A stretch of DNA of 9,321 nt, taken from positions 1 through 9,321 of the forward strand of contig JAFGDI010000079.1 of NCBI GenBank assembly GCA_016932145.1, read 5' to 3'. Source of the stretch: Sedimentisphaerales bacterium (GTDB taxonomy: Bacteria; Planctomycetota; Phycisphaerae; Sedimentisphaerales; SM23-30). The position numbers were made by a program, and so were the translations under genes. Numbering within the stretch: position 1 is the stretch's first letter; each line of letters begins with the position of its first letter. Shown here piece by piece: positions 7,147 through 9,321 of this stretch. Under the pieces are notes generated by a model, which was not told the origin of the DNA, did not search any database, and saw nothing but the letters and a program-made list of their open reading frames with translations.

Positions 7147-8823
7147 TTACTTGATAATGTTAGATTTATTTCTGATTACCAACTCAGGATCAACCAGATT
7201 AAAGAAATCATTATCAACGCAGTTATGTGGGAAATTACTATCTGAAAGTGACGGGCAATCTGTCACAATAATAGTCAGAAAACGGTTATTTTGATTTAAT
7301 TCAACTTCAACATCCAGAGGATCAGAAACAGCATTTAAGCCAATAACCTGATACCTGACTTCACCATCAACCAGAAGGATAAAGTCAACGAATGCCTTCC
7401 TCTTAGTAAGGGAAGCTAATGATTCAGATATGCAAGCCAGTGACCTGAAACCGGCAAGTTCATATTCGGGGTAATTATTCCGAATTGCCTCAAGGTCAAA
7501 AGTTATGCCGCAATTGCTATGTATCATAATCACATTATTTTTGTCATAATTTTTGCTATTGATCACAAGATTGGGCACAGTCGGGAATGTTTCCTGTATC
7601 TTTCCGCGAAAGGCAACTATGCCATGGGTTATACCACCCTCAAGTTCAGGAGTGTCGATCTTGATGCCACTGGAAGTTACCACGGTCTCGCTATTACGAG
7701 GATCAACAACAAACACACCATCAACGAACTGAGAATCTGACATCAGATTGTAGGTGCCTTTAGGTTTGCGAAGACCAAGATCAGCGGCATCACGATATTT
7801 TGCATCAATTGGGTTGAGAACTCTGGCCTTACCAACTTGTCCTAAGCCATCTCCACCAGCTACAATATCTGCCAGAGCAAGACCCGGCTGCTGCCGCCAG
7901 ATTATATCTCGTTCTGAATCTATACCACGGACAAAAAGGTCATCCTGGCAGACAATATCATATATCTTACCATTATTGCTATCTATTTTTTTAGCGGATT
8001 CTTTAGACACTTCAATCTGCTCATTACTGTCAGTTTTAAGAACGGTCCGCCCTTTGATAACATGCAATAAGGTATCTCTCTTATCACTCACCTCGACCCC
8101 AAATTCGGTTCCGAGGTCTATTATACGGGCATTATCAGTGAAAACTGTAAACCCGATACCTTTAGGAGCAACGACAGCATAGATTTTTCCCCGGTCAAGG
8201 CTTATCCGGTCGCTATCGAGTATCTGGAATTCAGCCGGTGCTTCAACAACCAACTGTACATCAGAATCGAACTGTATCTGAGCCATACCACGCTGGAGCT
8301 TCCATACACCCCTGCCATCAGTAAACCTGGTACCTCTGGCAATATCACCGTTCATATTGGCCCAATAGGTATCAATACTATCTGTGAGAGTAGCTACTTC
8401 CTTTTCGGCCATGCCGGGCATATAAACAGGCGATAAAGCGATCATGAGAACCGCAGCCAGTGCCATTACGATGACAAGCCTGGTCCGTCGCAAAAACTCC
8501 GGCTCAGATCTGGTCGTCGGTTTTATTACCACTACCTTATCATCGGCCTTTTTTTGAGGATTCAGCTCAATTGTGGGTGCCTGACTCTCATCTTCAAGCA
8601 TTGCATTTAAGAGACCCTGGTCAAATTTCTGTAAACCAGATATTCCCTCCATAGAATTCAGGCCAATATGTGTCCAGAGTATCTCTACATAGCAATCGCG
8701 TGCCGAAGGGCTTTGGGCCAAAAGCTCCTGAAATTCCTTAAATTGCTCAGGAGTGAGCGTGCCATTCATAGCATGTAAGGTAAGGTCAGCCACCTTCAAC
8801 ATCAATTCCTGGTCTTTTTTCAT
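7147..8823 (-). CDS. FecR-type transmembrane anti-sigma/regulator with NPCBM-like C-terminal domain
   Basis: This 558-residue single-span membrane protein is the likely partner of the upstream ECF sigma factor. Residues 1 to about 110 are a cytoplasmic anti-sigma-like region (KVADLTLHAMNGTLTPEQF, then a charged linker). One membrane helix lies at about 116-134 (LVIVMALAAVLMIALSPVY). The FecR domain is at about 153-263 (WKLQRGMAQIQFDSD, IIDLGTEFGVEV, HVIKGRTVL). The C-terminal part at about 393-553 resembles the NPCBM carbohydrate-binding fold (ITHGIVAFRGKI, GITFDLEAIR, FRSLACIS, VDFILLVDGEVRY, LTIIVTD). By topology both folded parts lie outside the cytoplasm. The start at 8823 is chosen because its ATG overlaps the sigma stop codon (ATGA) and has GGAGG seven bases upstream; the in-frame ATG at 8859 would run 36 bases into the sigma gene. 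FecR family proteins transmit external signals to ECF sigma factors; that this one senses a glycan is inference. Confidence 0.85.
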   Translation of the reverse strand: MKKDQELMLKVADLTLHAMNGTLTPEQFKEFQELLAQSPSARDCYVEILWTHIGLNSMEGISGLQKFDQGLLNAMLEDESQAPTIELNPQKKADDKVVVIKPTTRSEPEFLRRTRLVIVMALAAVLMIALSPVYMPGMAEKEVATLTDSIDTYWANMNGDIARGTRFTDGRGVWKLQRGMAQIQFDSDVQLVVEAPAEFQILDSDRISLDRGKIYAVVAPKGIGFTVFTDNARIIDLGTEFGVEVSDKRDTLLHVIKGRTVLKTDSNEQIEVSKESAKKIDSNNGKIYDIVCQDDLFVRGIDSERDIIWRQQPGLALADIVAGGDGLGQVGKARVLNPIDAKYRDAADLGLRKPKGTYNLMSDSQFVDGVFVVDPRNSETVVTSSGIKIDTPELEGGITHGIVAFRGKIQETFPTVPNLVINSKNYDKNNVIMIHSNCGITFDLEAIRNNYPEYELAGFRSLACISESLASLTKRKAFVDFILLVDGEVRYQVIGLNAVSDPLDVEVELNQNNRFLTIIVTDCPSLSDSNFPHNCVDNDFFNLVDPELVIRNKSNIIK

Positions 8824-9321
8824 GCCATTTCCTCCAATCTCAGAGTCCGGCGAATACACAAAGCAAGTTTGGAGTGAATCGCAGCCATTAGCCTGTGGAT
8901 TGAGGGAGTGCTCTTACCCATACTCAGCGATATTTTCTGGAGGGTCATATCATTTTCATAACGCAGCTTCAGGAGATCAACATCTTTATCCGGAAGTTTA
9001 CCCAGGCAGTCTTTCAATACATCTATATGATCCTGCATTGAACTGATCCTGGGTAATGCTTCCTGTTCAAGTATATCTAATACCTCGCTACTGAACATCA
9101 TCTTCGAGTTGTATTTTTTCTTACGATGCGTCAGAACCTTGTACTTGGCTACTGTTATTCCCCAGGCAACAAAGTCAGTTCCTATAGTAAAGGTGTCGAA
9201 CTTATTCCACATTTCAGACAAAGTTTCCTGATAGATATCTTCTGCATCCGTCACATTGGGCTCGAGCATAAGGATAAAAGCCTGAATTCGCCGCTGATTT
9301 GGTACCAGCAGGCTGAGAAAT
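8820..9321 (-). CDS. ECF-type sigma-70 factor, Rhodopirellula/Verrucomicrobium-like family (5' truncated by window edge)
   Basis: This is an extracytoplasmic-function sigma factor that directs RNA polymerase to a specific promoter set. The frame stays open to the window edge: upstream of the first internal ATG at 9269 it continues as FLSLLVPNQRRIQAFIL, a match to the start of sigma region 2. The true start therefore lies outside, and 9269 is not the start. About 166 residues are visible. Region 2 shows NQRRIQAFIL, DAEDIYQETLSEMW, DTFTIGTDFVAWG and a basic KVLTHRKKK. After a linker, region 4 shows LGKLPDKDVDLLKLRY, then a helix-turn-helix (MTLQKISLSMGKSTPSIHRLM). The QET and LPxxxxxLLxLRY-type features are typical of the planctomycete/verrucomicrobial ECF group. 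The stop overlaps the FecR start by four bases. Its own promoter, probably self-regulated, would lie beyond the window. Confidence 0.9.
   Translation of the reverse strand, partial: FLSLLVPNQRRIQAFILMLEPNVTDAEDIYQETLSEMWNKFDTFTIGTDFVAWGITVAKYKVLTHRKKKYNSKMMFSSEVLDILEQEALPRISSMQDHIDVLKDCLGKLPDKDVDLLKLRYENDMTLQKISLSMGKSTPSIHRLMAAIHSKLALCIRRTLRLEEMA
8831..8835 (-). promoter_or_regulatory. Shine-Dalgarno inside the end of the sigma gene
   Basis: GGAGG lies within the last codons of the sigma gene, seven bases before the overlapping ATGA. It fixes the start of the FecR gene at 8823 and indicates coupled translation, keeping sigma and its regulator in balance. Confidence 0.75.

Noticed and set aside
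9267..9269. ATG at 9269 as the start of the sigma factor
   Set aside because: The open frame continues upstream with conserved region 2 sequence (NQRRIQAFIL) to the window edge, so the gene is truncated there rather than starting at this codon.

Overview
The window (about 42% GC by eye) reads as a stretch of a planctomycete chromosome, most likely the Phycisphaerae/Sedimentisphaerales line of anaerobic polysaccharide degraders. Three things suggest this. There is a short-type ECF sigma factor next to a long membrane-anchored FecR protein. The secreted proteins open with LamG domains. One of them ends in a single dockerin-like half-repeat (DLNDDCAIDLTDL...EWL), a tail common in that group. The taxonomic call is inference from protein style; no marker gene is present.

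All four genes lie on the minus strand, so they read from right to left. The order is: a 5'-truncated ECF sigma factor (8820-9321); a FecR-type anti-sigma/regulator with one membrane span and a C-terminal NPCBM-like carbohydrate-binding domain (7147-8823); a 1510-residue secreted multidomain family GH115 xylan alpha-glucuronidase (2549-7081); a 257-bp spacer holding a large nested inverted repeat; and a 724-residue secreted LamG/FnIII-like/Ig-like/LamG/dockerin-like protein with no recognisable enzyme domain (117-2291). A Rho-independent terminator (1-45) closes the cluster. In three genes the longest open frame starts upstream of the likely true start; a better Shine-Dalgarno plus the signal peptide, or the ATGA overlap, places the start internally.

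The sigma and FecR genes overlap by four bases and are surely co-translated. The glucuronidase follows after 65 bp without a visible terminator. The simplest model (inference) is a cell-surface signalling unit: the periplasmic part of the FecR protein, with its NPCBM-like domain, senses a glycan or its fragments and controls the sigma factor. The sigma factor then drives the glucuronidase, which removes (4-O-methyl-)glucuronic acid from xylan, and the downstream carbohydrate-binding/surface protein. The most unusual points are the architecture of the GH115 protein (an N-terminal LamG-FnIII module plus a second concanavalin-like domain inserted inside the GH115 accessory region), reuse of the same LamG-FnIII module at the start of the downstream protein, and the structured intergenic element.
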